Below are positions 33,490-45,991 of a stretch of 64,000 nucleotides of DNA, piece after piece (position 1 is the stretch's first letter; every line of letters starts with the position of its first letter). The notes under the pieces were generated by a model. It ran no database searches. It had not been told where the DNA came from and saw nothing but the letters and a program-made list of their open reading frames with translations. The translations under genes and the position numbers were made by a program. Source of the DNA: Anthoceros angustus (lineage: Eukaryota; Streptophyta; Anthocerotopsida; Anthocerotales; Anthocerotaceae); the NCBI GenBank assembly GCA_010909165.1, contig MU008199.1:638248-702247 (forward strand), given 5' to 3'.

Positions 33490-36184
33490 TCACCTGCCTT
33501 GAGGAGATTTGGAGAGGGAAGGTTTCGTCCTCCACATCAAAAACAAGATCCTCCAAAAAGAGCCTCTCATGGAGGATGAATCGATAGGCTAAAGCAGGGG
33601 CAGATATGGCCCAACTGCCCAAGAAAGCCACCGGGGAAGAACCTTCAGTGAGAATAGACCGGTGCCCCCGAATTGCACTGGCATGAACGCTTGCCAATGG
33701 GCCACATCGCCCTGTGGCACTCAAAATCCTCTGGGCCCATTATGTCCCCAAGAGTATCCATGATCTTCCTGTCAAACCCATACAGCCAAGACAGAAGAAC
33801 TGGGGACGGGGGCAGCGTGCGAATGAGGTAACCAGGGGGCCTAGCGAAACAAGAGGAAAGAATGTCGAAGGCCACCTAAGCATCCTCTTGCAAAAGGAGG
33901 TCGTCGATATGGGAGAGGCCCTCCGCCATAGTCTAGTCTAAGAAGCTCCCGATGAAGTCATGGGAACTGAAGGGGACCCCAAAATCTATAGATCCAAGGC
34001 CGGAGCAATCTCCCTAGCAGGGAAGTGCAAAGTGAGGAGGATCCCCGACAAGGACCAAACACTACACTTGGAGAGCTTGACCTTCAAGCCCACAAAGAAA
34101 GCTCATGAGAGAAGAGCTCAAAGGCCTCCTTGACCTTGTCCCCAGGCTCGAGGATGTGAGAGTCGTCTGCTAGTGAAGGGAAGACACAGTCGCGTGTAGA
34201 GGAAGTAGCCTTGGATAGGGCCCTGTAGCAAGCAATGACAAAAAGTGCACCGCCTAGAGGGTTGCCTTGCTTGGTACCTGTGACCGATTCCAAGACGGTG
34301 TGGGAGGAAAATCCCGGGGCTTACGAGATTCACCCTCTAGTGACCACACTTATCCCACTGTCGCTTAGCACATTGGGTTTCGTTCCATGGGATCTTGGTT
34401 GACAGCCGAGCACTGAAGGAAGGCATTATCCTACTTCCATATACACAACCACCCAGCCCCCTCAACAGGGAAGGCATTATCCTACTTCCCCTTAAAAGCA
34501 GCTGCACCACCTACACTGCTTGGAAAAAACACCAACCCCTGGCCTACAACAACACGACACTATCATAGGCCATGCCCCAGCGAGAGTGAGTCTACCGTGA
34601 GCACCCAGGGACCCCCTGGTTTGCACTGCGATTTTATTCTCCTTGCTAGGATAGCTAGCTCCCCATACCATTGGAGCACTTTTTCACCGCAGATCTGGGA
34701 CCCTCCCTTAGGCTCTGCCTTGGGCCTTCCGTTATTATCTACACACTAATTTCCTCCTCAACACTCCATTTCTTTGCCGTCATCAATGCTTTTCTTCATC
34801 CTACACACCTACTTACTCTCCTTCCATGATCTCTTAGTCTAACACCACCCTCCGCTCATGGATTCCAGCCTCACTGGCACAACCGCTCATGAATCAATAA
34901 GTTCTTCCTTGGCCCGGTTCTGCAATTTACACCAGACATGAGAACCTGTGAGTCTTTCCTGTAGTCTACCCTCAAAGTTCCTTGAGCATTGCCACACACC
35001 CAAAGCAAAGCACCACAGCAACCATTCACAAGGGGAGCAACTTGCGGGGTGCTTGTAGAGAGCAAGCCTCCGCCATAGTCTAGTCTAACCCATGAAGTCA
35101 TAACCAAGGGGACCCCAAAATCTATAGATCCAAGGCCGGAGCACTCTCCTAGTGGAAGTGCAAAGTGAGGAGGATCCCACAAGGACCAAACACTACACTT
35201 GGAGAGCTTGACCTGCCCACAAGAAAGCTCATGAGAGAAGAGCTCAAAGGCCTCCTTGACCTTGTCCCTGTGCCTCATGTGAGGTGACCACTAGTGAAGG
35301 GAAGACACAACAGTGTAGGAAGTAGCCTTGGATAGGGCCCTCCTACAATGACAAAAGTGCACCGCCTAGAGGGTTGCCTGCTTGGTACCACGATTCCAAG
35401 ACGGCAGGGAGGAAAATCCCGGCTTACGAGATTCACTCTAGTGACACACTTATCCCATCGTCGCTAGCACATTGGGTTTCGCTCCATGGGATCTTGCTGA
35501 TGTGAGCACCAAGGAAGGCATTATCCTACTCCATATACACAACCACCCAACCTGCGGGAAGGCATTATCCTATTTCCCCAGCAAATGCACCACCTACACT
35601 GCTTGGAAAAAACACCAACCCCTGGCCTACAACAACACGACACTATCATAGGCCATGCCCCAGCGAGAGTGAGTCTACCGTGAGCACCCAGGGACCCCCT
35701 GGTTTGCACTGCGATTTTATTCTCCTTGCTAGGATAGCTAGCTCCCCATACCATTGGAGCACTTTTTCACTGCAGATTCGGGACCCCTCCCTTAGGCTCT
35801 GCCTTGGGCCTTCAGTTATTATCTACACACTAATTTCCTCCTCAACACTCCATTTCTTTGCCGTCATCAATGCTTTTCTTCATCCTACACACCTACTTAC
35901 TCTCCTTCCATGATCTCTTAGTCTAACACCACCCTCTGCCTCATGGATTCCAGCTCGCCCTTACGGCACAACTGCCTGGGTCCGCTCATGAATCAATAAG
36001 TTCTTCCTTGGCCCGGTTGCTGTGCAATTTACACCAGACAGCGAGAACCTCCAGGGAGTCTTTCCCTGTAGTCTACCCTCAAGCCGAAAGTTCCTTGAGC
36101 ATTGCCACACACCCAAAGCAAAGCAATTCACACAGCAACCATTCACAAGGGGAGCAACTTGCAGGGGTGCTTGTAGAGAGCAAG
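33490..36184 (-). mobile_element. 5' part of the minus-strand LINE copy, with tandem duplication
   Basis: The RT region is at 34333-34084: TGTKQGNPLGGALFVIA, then LADDSHILEPGDKVKEAFEL. The thumb and linker are at 33875-33490: SCFARPPGY, VLLSWLYGFDRKIMDTLGDI and FLGSWAISAPA, matching the plus-strand copy at 15.36-15.62 kb. A block of about 1.1 kb is repeated (33920-35066 and 35067-36184), so RT fragments recur at 35278-34871. Copia insertion at the TCACC site cut the frame. The true 5' end and TSD of this LINE were not found. Confidence 0.78.
33920..36184. repeat. Direct duplication inside the LINE, unit about 1.1 kb
   Basis: ctccgccatagtctagtcta occurs at 33920 and 35068, and tggtttgcactgcgatttta at 34618 and 35699. 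The end phrase gtgcttgtagagagcaag is at about 35047 and 36166. The junction is near 35066. The copies differ mostly by short indels. Confidence 0.9.
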
Positions 36185-36773
36185 CCCTATTAGCTCAAAT
36201 GTCGCAAACTCCTGCTGCAAGCAGATTAGCTTCCAACCGGCACGAAATTCCTTCACAAGAAGCAAAGGACTCGCGAGGTGGGGAGTGCAAGACACTATGT
36301 TTTTCTTCTCAAAACCTGCCCCTTATATAGGGCTCATACATAAGGCCTCCCCTCTTACTTGTCCACTACGTTCTTCCTCCACCACTATAAACTAATAACC
36401 ATCTAAAGCCAGCATTAAAGCCACTACCCCACTTGCTTCCAGCCATCCTGACAACTAGCTTAGAAAACTCCCAAACTAGTTTGAGGTGCTTTGCGGAAGC
36501 AAATTTATGATCAAAGTTTAGTGCTTTACTAATTGATACAATTGATTACAAGTGGTGGGCTTTTATTACTGTAATAGAGAGTTGTATCTCTTGATTTCAG
36601 ATATCATAGGGTATGACCACGCTGGGTTAAGCTAAGCTAACCATAACCAACACGGTCTGTACTTCTAACTCTCCTTCTCATACTAGTTGGGTTATCTAAA
36701 TCTAAGAACTAATAATCACTTGCGGGTATTGTATAAGTACTACGGTCTTCAACTAAACTCAACTCCATGATCG
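36185..36773. other. Spacer with no gene seen
   Basis: AT-rich sequence between LINE and copia debris. It may include the 3' LTR of the adjoining copia fragment, but no second LTR copy was found to confirm this. Confidence 0.3.
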
Positions 36774-39546
36774 TCACCGGTGTAAGTAAGATTGAAGCAA
36801 GCGGTCTACAATAGCTGTAACTTCAAGTAAGCGTTCGAGATAAGAGATCGCCTCACCAAATGTGTGGTCCAAGTGCAAAAAGGCACTGATCAACCAATCC
36901 AAGCCCTTCTCGTGGGCGTGTTTGAACTTCGCAAGGATTTTGTCGATATCGATTATTGTTTGTGGGTACGTATTATACCTTAACAATTCCTCTCTCAGCA
37001 GCGTCACAAATATAATGGTGTTGAATCTCAATATGCTTCGTGCGTGCATGAAAGACAGGATTTGCGACAAGAGCGACATATTGTCACAATTAAGCACTAT
37101 TGGCCCTTCTTGCTTCATATTCAAATCTTCACATCACTTTCTTTCCCATTCAGCCTCTTTCGTGGCTTCAGTGAGTGCTTTGTACTCGATTACATTGATG
37201 AAAGTGATATTGCAGCTTGTTTTCTACAAGACCAATTAACAAGTGGAGCCGCAAGAAAGCAATATCTTTGAGATACTTTTGGTGTCGATTTGAAGCCCAA
37301 TCGCATCGACAAAGCATGTCGATGTGCTTCTTTCCGCTAGGCTTGAAGCAGAGGCCAAAATTTGGAGTACCCATGAGGTATCGCATGATGCGCTTGAGAG
37401 CAACCTAGTGATCCTTTCCTGGATTCTCGAGCAGCAATAGCATTTATGATTTGAGATATCGTGCGGTTTGATTACTCAAGAACATGAGTACCAACTCCCA
37501 TATGATAAGGAATATTTTCCATCTCTTTCTTTTCCTGTTCAGATTGTGGACATGTAGTAGATGAAAGCTTAACACCTGCCGCACGTGCATTCTCCAAATT
37601 GAAGCGTTTTAACATACCAGCTACATATCTTCCTTGATGGAGATAGATAGCACCAGTGGTATCTCTATGTACATGCATTCCAAGAATATATTTAACTTTG
37701 CCGAGATCCTTCATCTCGAATTCTTTACTAAGGTCAGCTTTAATCTTGTTAACTAGTTCAATATTGTTGCCAGGAATAACTAAGTCATCAACATATAGTG
37801 CAACCAACACAAGGGAGCTGTCCTTGCGGAGTACGTAGATATTTGGTGTTAGCTTCACTTTGGATAAAACCTATCTTCTTGAGGTAAGAATCCATTCTCT
37901 CATGCCATAAACGTGGGCTTTGCTTTAGTCCGTAAATGGAACGAATAAGTTTACACACCTTGTTTGGGTGTTGCTCATCTTCATAGTCTTTTGGTTGATC
38001 CATATAGATCTCTTCTTGCAGATGACCATAAAGGAGAGCAATACAAACGTCAAGCTGATAAATTTACAGATTAAGCTCGACACATAAAGCCGTGGAGCAT
38101 TCTTCACTGACTTGACATGTGAATAAACCTTATCGCCTCACCAAATGTGTGGTCGGGTCCGATTCATTTCTGATCAACCAATCCAAGCCCTTCTCGATGG
38201 AAGCAATGTTTGAACTTCGCAAGGATTTTGTCGATATCTCGATTATTGTTTGTGGGTCGTGTTATAACAATTCCTCTCTGCGTCAAATATAATGGTGTTG
38301 AATCTCAATATGCTTCGTGCGTGCATGAAAGACAGGATTTGCGACAAGAGCGACATATTGTCACAATTAAGCACTATTGGCCCTTCTTGCTTCATATTCA
38401 AATCTTCACATCACTTTCTTTCCCATTCAGCCTCTTTCGTGGCTTCATTGAGTGCTTTATACTCCGATTCTGTTGATAATAGTGATATTGCAGCTTGTTT
38501 TCTACAAGACCAATTTACAGCAGTGGAGCCAGCAAGAAAGCAATACGCTGAGATACTTTTTCGACATTTTGAAGCCCAATCGCATCGACAAAGCATGTCG
38601 ATGTGACGCTTCTCTTTCCGCTAGGCTTGAAGCAGAGGCCATAATTTGGAGAACCCTTGAGGTACCGCATGAGGTGCTTGAGAGCAACCCAGTGATCCTT
38701 TCCTCGATTCTCTGAGAACTAAGCAACAGCATTTACAGTATTTGAGATATCTGGTCTGGTTTGATTACTCAAGAACATGAGAGTACCAACTCCCATATGA
38801 TAAAGAATATTTTCCATCTCTTCCTTTTCTTGTTTAGATTGTGGACAAGTAGTAGATGAAAGCTTAACACCTATGGCGCCAGGTGTGGCTGCCGCACATG
38901 CATTCTTCAAATTGAAGCGTTTAAACATACCAACTACATATCTTCCTTGATAGAGATAGATAGCTTCAGTGGTATCTCTATGTACATGCATTCCAAGAAT
39001 ATATTTAACTTTGCCGAGATCCTTCATCTTGAATTCTTTACTAAGGTCAGCTTTAATCTTGTTAACTAGTTCAATATTGTTGCCAGGAATAACTAAGTCA
39101 TCAACATATAGTGCAAGCAGCACAAGGGAGCTGTCCTTGCGGAGTACATAGATATTGGTGTCTGCTTCACTTTGGATAAAACCTATCTTCTTGAGATAAG
39201 AATCCATTCTCTCATACTATAAACGTGGGCTTTGCTTTAGTCCGTAAATAGAGCGAATAAGTTTACACACCTTTGTTTAGGTGTTGCTCATCTTCATAGT
39301 CTTCTGGTTGATCCATATAGATCTCTTCTTGCAGATGACCATAAAAAAAAGCAGTACAAACGTCAAGTTGATAAATTTCCAGATTAAGCTCGGCACATAA
39401 AGCCAGGAGCATTTTCACGGAAGCAGACTTGACAACAGGTGAATAAACCTTATCGCCCTGATAGTCCACTTCTTTTTTCTAACTATAACCCTTAGCCACT
39501 AGTCTCGCTTTGTAGCGAATTCGAAGTTCAACCTCTCGGAATTTAG
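36774..39546 (-). mobile_element. Truncated copia remnant, RT-RNase H present twice in tandem
   Basis: Minus-strand order is RT (about 39469-38719), RNase H (38606-38210), RT again (38107-37472), RNase H again (37386-36774). The RT of the right unit carries QLDVCTAFFYGHLQEEIYMD, LVLLALYVDDLVIPGNN, MKDLGKVKYILGMHVH and LSNQTRPDISNTVNAVA. The left unit repeats YVDDLVIPGNN and LGKVKYILGMHVH. RNase H shows SGKKHIDMLCRCDWAS. This is a different subfamily from the copia at 27.3-33.5 kb, judged by its RT sequence. Gag, integrase and paired LTRs were not found. Confidence 0.9.
36840..39545. repeat. Direct duplication in the copia remnant, unit about 1.3 kb
   Basis: gcctcaccaaatgtgtggtc occurs at about 36850 and 38143, and ggtgttgaatctcaatatgc at 37018 and 38293. 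The copies differ by clusters of small indels, several around CAG (for example ctctcagcagcgtcac at about 36992 against ctctgcgtcaaat at about 38276). Confidence 0.9.
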
Positions 39547-40608
39547 TTTTGAGAACCCACTTGCATTTGACAGTAGTTTCGCCTTTGGGCAAGTTTATTA
39601 GAGTAACACCATAAATTTTGAAGGGGGGGAATATGCTCGATGGGGGTTTTTTGTGAATAACCGCTGAAGAGGGTTGGTGATGGGTCTAAAAGCTGTGGGT
39701 TCAGCTATTGTGTGGAAACTAAAGCGAAAAAAAGGGTCCGGCCCCTGCATCATACGAGTTTTCCGTTGGTATATATGACTGCCGAAGGGTGACCCAATTC
39801 CCTACACCGTTTGTTTCGGCCAAAACAATACCCACAATGCACACCCTGTTTGCCGGTCTAGCAATAATGTTATCAGACATTCGCGATTCCAACGCCACTA
39901 TGGAAGGGTCATGAAATCTCGCGGACAGGTTCAATCCATAAAACAAAATTGTGGGGAAGAAAATTTCGTTTGCTCAGCAGGTTTAATGTGTGATCCTTCA
40001 CCTATTAGCGGTACACAGTGGCGAGGCAAGGGAGGGGCGCGGCTGGCGGCGCCCTCCACAACCTCCTATCAGAAAAACATGTTTGCTATCCACTTGGGCA
40101 CCAGTTCCTGGAGAATGAAGTGGAACCGGTCACTGTGGTATGGCGTGGCATGTTGCATGAGGGGGCGCCGGCTGGCCGGCGCCCTCGCCACTGTCAAGAA
40201 GGGCACATTCCACATGGTTGCTATCCGCATTGTCACCACTTCATTTGGAATGAAATAGAACAGGGCCCTGCAGTGGGGGGTCATGTTGCTTGCCGTGGTG
40301 TTGGAGACAAATACCCTAAACCGCGGGACTCACGTAACATATTCACAGGACATAGTCCGTCAATATTTAGCCTAAAACAAGTGGTATGTGCAACCGCCAT
40401 TGCAGCTTCTACAATTTGAGCTAAAGTTATGCACGAACAGCGACAAGAGGAATAGGGGCGCCGACCGCCACCGAGCCATGTACCGCTTTGGTTGTAAAGG
40501 ATGGGCCATCGACACATGAAGTGGGGACCCACATCCATACGACCCCTAATGACAATGGTTGAGGCTAGTCATCCACACTCAGCCTAGTCATCCCCGAGTT
40601 CACGCCTT
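39547..40608. other. Spacer with a diverged direct repeat, no gene supported
   Basis: Two diverged copies of a segment of about 115 bp (around 40030-40139 and 40155-40277, period about 135 bp) share ggcgccctc, ttgctatcc and a ggaatgaa-like patch. Open frames over them are not convincing. Confidence 0.5.
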
Positions 40609-41433
40609 TCACATCGCTTGGCCCAAGATCAACAATATTGTCATCGCTATCCTCGACACTTTGACGGCTGGTTGTATGAATCCTCGCACACTCAATTTGT
40701 CCTCGATCGCCTTTTGTCCACCGATACAAATGTTTCCGGCATTCAAAATAAAACCGTAATAAAGGATGATGGAATCATTCACATAGACCGCCTGTATGTT
40801 TTTGGGATAAAATACCTTATTACCTTTTTTCCCCAGTGCCCGTCCATCTTGGTTACCTCTTCCTCGTAGTATATATTCCTCCACATACCTACCTTCGTAC
40901 GCGTCTGTATGATCTGTCCGATACCAGTGGATAAGAAAGTGAGGTTGTGGTGCATCCAACTTCACGTCCGTGACTTTCCCAATCCAAAAAGGTCTGTTGT
41001 GTATGTCTGTGGTGCATGGCACTGCGAGAAACATTCCCTTTTTTATTTCTGCAATATCGCCATTCAAGCGTGCCATTTCACGCTGCTGCCTTCCAATGTT
41101 TTGATATGGCCCCAGATACATATCTCGTTGGGGAAGCTCCTCAACAATGCTTCTTCCAGCAAAGCTTCATCCGGTACATGAAGGTCATACTGTCTCTTCC
41201 TCCTCAGCACGGGAGAACCATTTCCAAGGACGGTCCAGAACAAGGCCGATGTGGTTTTCCACAATAACAGCAATCTCTGTCTGGTCTACCCAGAATTCCT
41301 CCCACCACTTGTACTCTTCAGTTGTTACATAAGGTCGCATTCCAAGTAACCCATCCTTCAAATGAGCCACACCTTCCGTTGGTGTCAGTGCCCCTGCGGT
41401 TCCTTTTTTATCCCGTGCACGTAAGGACATCAA
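40609..41433 (-). pseudogene. Unidentified coding remnant, possibly DNA-transposon C-terminal part
   Basis: Two open pieces follow one another on the minus strand. The first (41433-41185) reads MRPYVTTEEYKWWEEFWVDQ. The second (41121-40609, 170 codons) reads MFLAVPCTTDIHNRPFWIGK, then HFLIHWYRTDHTDAYEGRYV and FYPKNIQAVYVNDSIILYY. The pattern of a beta-rich W-x-G-K-V domain followed by H-W-Y suggests a chromatin-reader-like or transposon C-terminal fold. I do not recognise the family. A stop or frameshift separates the pieces. Confidence 0.35.
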
Positions 41434-42379
41434 AGGCGCTCATATGGCATCGAGGAACGAAATTTAAGAACTCCAAACTCGCCTCTTTCCCAAAGCGAGA
41501 TGTTGAATCGCTTGCTCCTCGATGATCGGACTGCCGCGTCGTTTGTCCTCCCGTAATTTTGAACTGCCGTATGATAGATTATTCAACTTTTTCACCGCAT
41601 ACTTCCTCCCTCTCGCCAGACCATACATATGTCCGGAACTGGAACCTCCACTGTAACCTTCACCTGAGAGGGAGTATAGGCCTCATCGTGTGTGGTACGG
41701 TAGCGCGCTTCTTTGTGTTTAAGGCTTTTGGAGAAGCAGAAAACATCCGTCTATTTGGTCATGAGTGTGACCAACCAAGGAATCCCACCTTCACTTTTTC
41801 GAACGTGTGCCCATATCAACGAGCATGTTCAGATATGCAAATAATAGCTGATTCTTGTTCTCCCGACATGTATTGTCAAGTTGCAAGTACAAAACTTTGG
41901 GCAGCTGTGGAGTGATTTTCTAAACCCCGTGGTCACACAAAGGCCACATTTACCCTCTTTATCGTTGTAGACTTGAGATTCGTACCCAAGGGAGTGATTT
42001 CGTGTCAAGACAACCAAAACCATTAATCCACCCAAACACGGACACACCAAACATCTAGGCGATTCTGGACCGAACTACAACCTTTCGGACACTGCGCTAT
42101 CTTAGCCCGACCTATTGCTACCTTAGCAGCAGGCGGCCGATCGCTATCTTAGCAACCACTCTCTATTTTTAGCAGAGTGGGGTCCACCTTGGGATCAGGT
42201 CTGACTATTAATAGAAGGGTGGATCCCACGTGAAGATGCAAGCGGATAAGGCTGGCCCCTCTCTCTCTCTCATCTACCCACAAAGTCAGATCCACCAATC
42301 AGGGTTGCCGCTCACACAAACTACCCCCTTACTCTTGTAGCACTTCTTCAGACCTCCTTTCCTCTCCTCCAGCCCTTCA
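41434..42379. other. Spacer, no gene seen
   Basis: Open frames at 41559-41915 (plus) and 41829-42050 (minus) carry no motif. The right end (from about 42255) is the flank that is duplicated together with the CACTA terminus, including a CT dinucleotide run at about 42258-42272. Confidence 0.4.
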
Positions 42380-42393
42380 CACTACTAGGAAAA
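42380..42393 (+). repeat. CACTA terminal repeat (left, copy 1)
   Basis: CACTACTAGGAAAA, followed closely by tttactacgg sub-terminal motifs. Confidence 0.8.
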
Positions 42394-43348
42394 CGTGTCC
42401 TTTACTACGGAATTTACTACTACATTACAACAAAATTACTACACTTGTAGTAAAATGCCCGTTGTAAAACACATAGCGTTAATTTCCATGGTAATGTCTT
42501 CACCGTATACCATGGCTATATATATCGTTATGTGACATACATACGATGTACTTTACGGAGTTGACCGTACATGAGTTAGGGTTTAACTACAGTTCACTTT
42601 ACAACAACAATTACTACAGTGATCTACAACGACATTTACAACAACTAATCGTGGTTAATAAAATATGGTTAAGTAACCAATGTGAATTAACTCAAGTTTA
42701 TTAATCGAAGTTAAATAACATGGTTTATAAACCATAGTTATGTAACCATGGTTAGGTTAATCGAGCATAGTTATAACGGGCCGTTGTAAAACACCTCTGC
42801 AAAATAAGGCCGTAGTAAAAATCTGCAGGACCGTAGTAAAGTAAAACGGATTTATATTCTTTGTAGTAAAGTGCACTCTGTAGTAAAATGAAGGGGTGCT
42901 AGGCGGGTGTGTGGGTTATAGGTCTTGTGATTGCACCTACATCCTACAATATATTAGACTCGCCCCCTACATGCTACAGGGCATCTAAAATTTTCTCCAC
43001 CCAGACCTCAACTCAAAGACCGTGCCCCAAAGGTTTGCCACCGCCAAAAAGAAAACCACAAACTTAAATCGGTTTAAGTTCACGAACTTCAGGCTATCCC
43101 AAAATAGACACAATAGTCACGGACAACGACCTAACCGTAATCATGCTCAAGCATCCTCACTTGTCTTGCAACTTTGCGGGAAGATAATGCCCCACCATCC
43201 ACCGTCATCTATGACATTACGCTTTAAGATGGCCTCCATGACCTTCTCATCGCACTCCTTGATGGAATAGCCGCATCCTTCAACAAGGTCCACACATTAA
43301 TCGCCTTGTCCTTCCTTTGAGTCCACTTGCGGACCCAAAGCTGGAGTT

Positions 43349-43759
43349 CTAGTTCGCATCCAAAACTCTTTCAACTTTGTAAGCCAAGCCCCATGATTGG
43401 TGCCAACGTGATTTCATCCATGGTTGGGTCTCTCTCAAACTTCCTCTAAACCTGTCAAGAAACCCCTTCTGCCCGCCATATCCAAAACATGCATAGCTAT
43501 TACTTCCCACCTCCTTGCTCCTCCTCATGGCAGCCAGTTTTTGCTGGCTCGGGGCAACAACTCCATCCATCTTGTCTTGCTCCTCTTTCAAAAAGACCTC
43601 CCAGTACTCCTGCTTCACACTCTTCGGGACATACTTGGGGTGCGCTTTTTGTCCTTGCAAGAAATAACGGGCTTCCTTCCTAACATTGTTCCTCCAAAAC
43701 TTCAGATTAGGGTTCAGAAATTGCAAGACAATACAGTCAAAAGACCATGGACCACTCAA
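43349..43759 (-). pseudogene. CACTA-associated ORF, plant transposase-24-like
   Basis: A 136-codon frame. Its pieces include NVRKEARYFLQGQKAHPKYV, QEYWEVFLKEEQ, SQQKLAAMRRSKEVGSNSYA and GYGGQKGFLDRF. The layout (a W/Y-rich segment, then a basic K-x-x-A-x-x-R-S-x-x-x-G-S block, then a G-G-x-x-x-F block) resembles the Transposase_24/Ptta proteins of plant En/Spm elements, which bind element ends rather than cut DNA. A second, more broken copy is at 45658-45249. Assignment is by resemblance only. Confidence 0.45.
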
Positions 43760-44259
43760 AGTCTACCTGATACATGTCTCAACATGAAGGCTTGATTTGC
43801 TTCCAAAAGGGATGTATGAGAGGATTGCAGAGAGCGGGTTGCAAAATGCACTCATCCTTCATGGGCAAAAAGGAGGGATCCACGAAGATGTAGCACACGC
43901 AAACATGTTTAGTGCATAGCCTCCAAATATGGCATAAAGCGCCTCCGTCGCATTAGATCTACGGCGAAATTTCAGCTGAGAATTTCATGCAGCAAGAAAT
44001 TCCAGCCTCAAAATTTCATCTGGGGCCTGAAATTTCAGGCCCCTACATCTTGCGGCATTTCGACGAAATTTCATCTTTGAGCGAAATTTCAGCTACAAAA
44101 CTAAAATGCCACCAAACATTGAAGATCTCGGATAGGTGGCCCCTCTCTCTCATCTACCCACAAAGTCAGATCCACCAATCAGGGTTGCCGCTCACACAAA
44201 CTACCCCCTTACTCTTGTAGCACTTCTTCAGACCTCCTTTCCTCTCCTCCAGCCCTTCA

Positions 44260-44273
44260 CACTACTAGGAAAA
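44260..44273 (+). repeat. CACTA terminal repeat (left, copy 2)
   Basis: CACTACTAGGAAAA, identical to copy 1 and preceded by the same agcccttca flank because the flank is part of the duplication. Confidence 0.8.
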
Positions 44274-45991
44274 CGTGTCCTTTACTACGGAATTTACTAC
44301 GGACATTACAACAAAATTACTACACTTGTAGTAAAATGCCCGTTGTAAACACATAGCGTTAATTTCCATGGTAATGTCTTCACACCGTATACCATGGCTA
44401 TATATCGTATTCGTATGTGACATACATACGATGTACTTTACGGAGTTGACCGTACATGAGTTAGGGTTTAACTACAGTTCACTTTACAACAACAATTACT
44501 ACAGTGATCTACAACGACATTTACATTTGTAATCATGGTTAATAAAATATGGTTAAGTAACCAATGTGAATTAACTCAAGTTTATTAAGCGAAGTTAAAT
44601 AACATGGTTTATAAACCATAGTTATGTAACCATGGTTAGGTTAATCGACAGCTGTAGTTATAACGGGCCGTTGTAAAACACCAGCTGCAAAATAAGGCCG
44701 TAGTAAAAATCTGAAATAAACAGGACCGTAGTAAAGTAAAACGGATTTATATTCTTTGTAGTAAAGTGCACTGTTGTAGTAAAATGAAGGGGTGCTAGGC
44801 GGGTGTGTGGGTTATAATCTTGAATTTGATTGCACCTACATCCTACAATATATTAGACTCGCCCCCTACATGCTACAGGGCATCTAAAATTTTCTCCACC
44901 CAAAGACCTCAACTCAAAGACCGTGCCCCAAAGGTTTGCCACCGCCAAAAAGAAAACCACAAACTTAAATCGGTTTAAGTTCACGAACTTCAGGCTATCA
45001 CAAATAGACACAATAGTCACGGACAACGACCTAACAGAATCATGCTCAAGCATCCTCACTTGTCTTGCAACTTTGCGGGAAGATAATGCCCCACCATCCA
45101 CCGTCATCTATGACATTACGCTTTAGGATGGCCTCCATGACCTTCTCATCGCACTCCTTGATGGAATAGCCGCATCCTTCAACAAGGTCCACACATTAAT
45201 CGCCTTGTCCTTGCCTTTGAGTCCACTTGCGGACCCAAAGCTGGAGTTCTAGTTCGGTGCATCCAAAACTCTTTCAACTTTGTAAGCCAAGCCCCATGAT
45301 TGGTGCCAACAGATTGATTTCATCCATGGTTGGGTCTCTAAACTTCCTCTAAACGTCAAGAAACCCCTTCGCCCGCCATATCCAAAACATGCATAGCTAT
45401 TACTTCCCACCTCCTTGCTCCTCCTCATGGCGGGTTTTCTTTCAACAACTCCATCCATCTTGTCTTGCTCCTCTTTCAAAAGGCCTCCCAAGACTGCTTC
45501 ACACTCTTTGGGACATACTTGGGGTGCGCTTTTTGTTCTTGCAAGAAATAACGGGCTTCCTTCCTAACATTGTTCCTCCAAAACTTCAGATTAGGGTTCA
45601 GAAATTGCAAGACAATACAGTCAAAGACCATGGACCACTCAAAGTCTGCCTGATACATGTCTCAACATGAAGCACACACGCTTCAGTTTGCTTCCAAAAG
45701 GGATGTATGAGAGGATTGCAGAGAGAGCGGGTTGCAAAATGCACTCTGTCCTTCATGGGCAAAAAGGAGGGACAGTCACGAAAGATGTAGCACACACAGC
45801 ACCAGCAGCATGTTTAGTGCATAGCCTCCAAATGAGGCATAAAACGATGCCCTTCAGGCCTCCAAATCAGGCATTAGATCTCCGCCCGAAATTTCGTCAG
45901 AATTTCATGAAGAAGAAATTCCCCTGAAATTTCAGTGCAGCCCCTTTCATCATGTCTGCGATTGCCCGAAATTTCATGGCAGCAAATTGTG

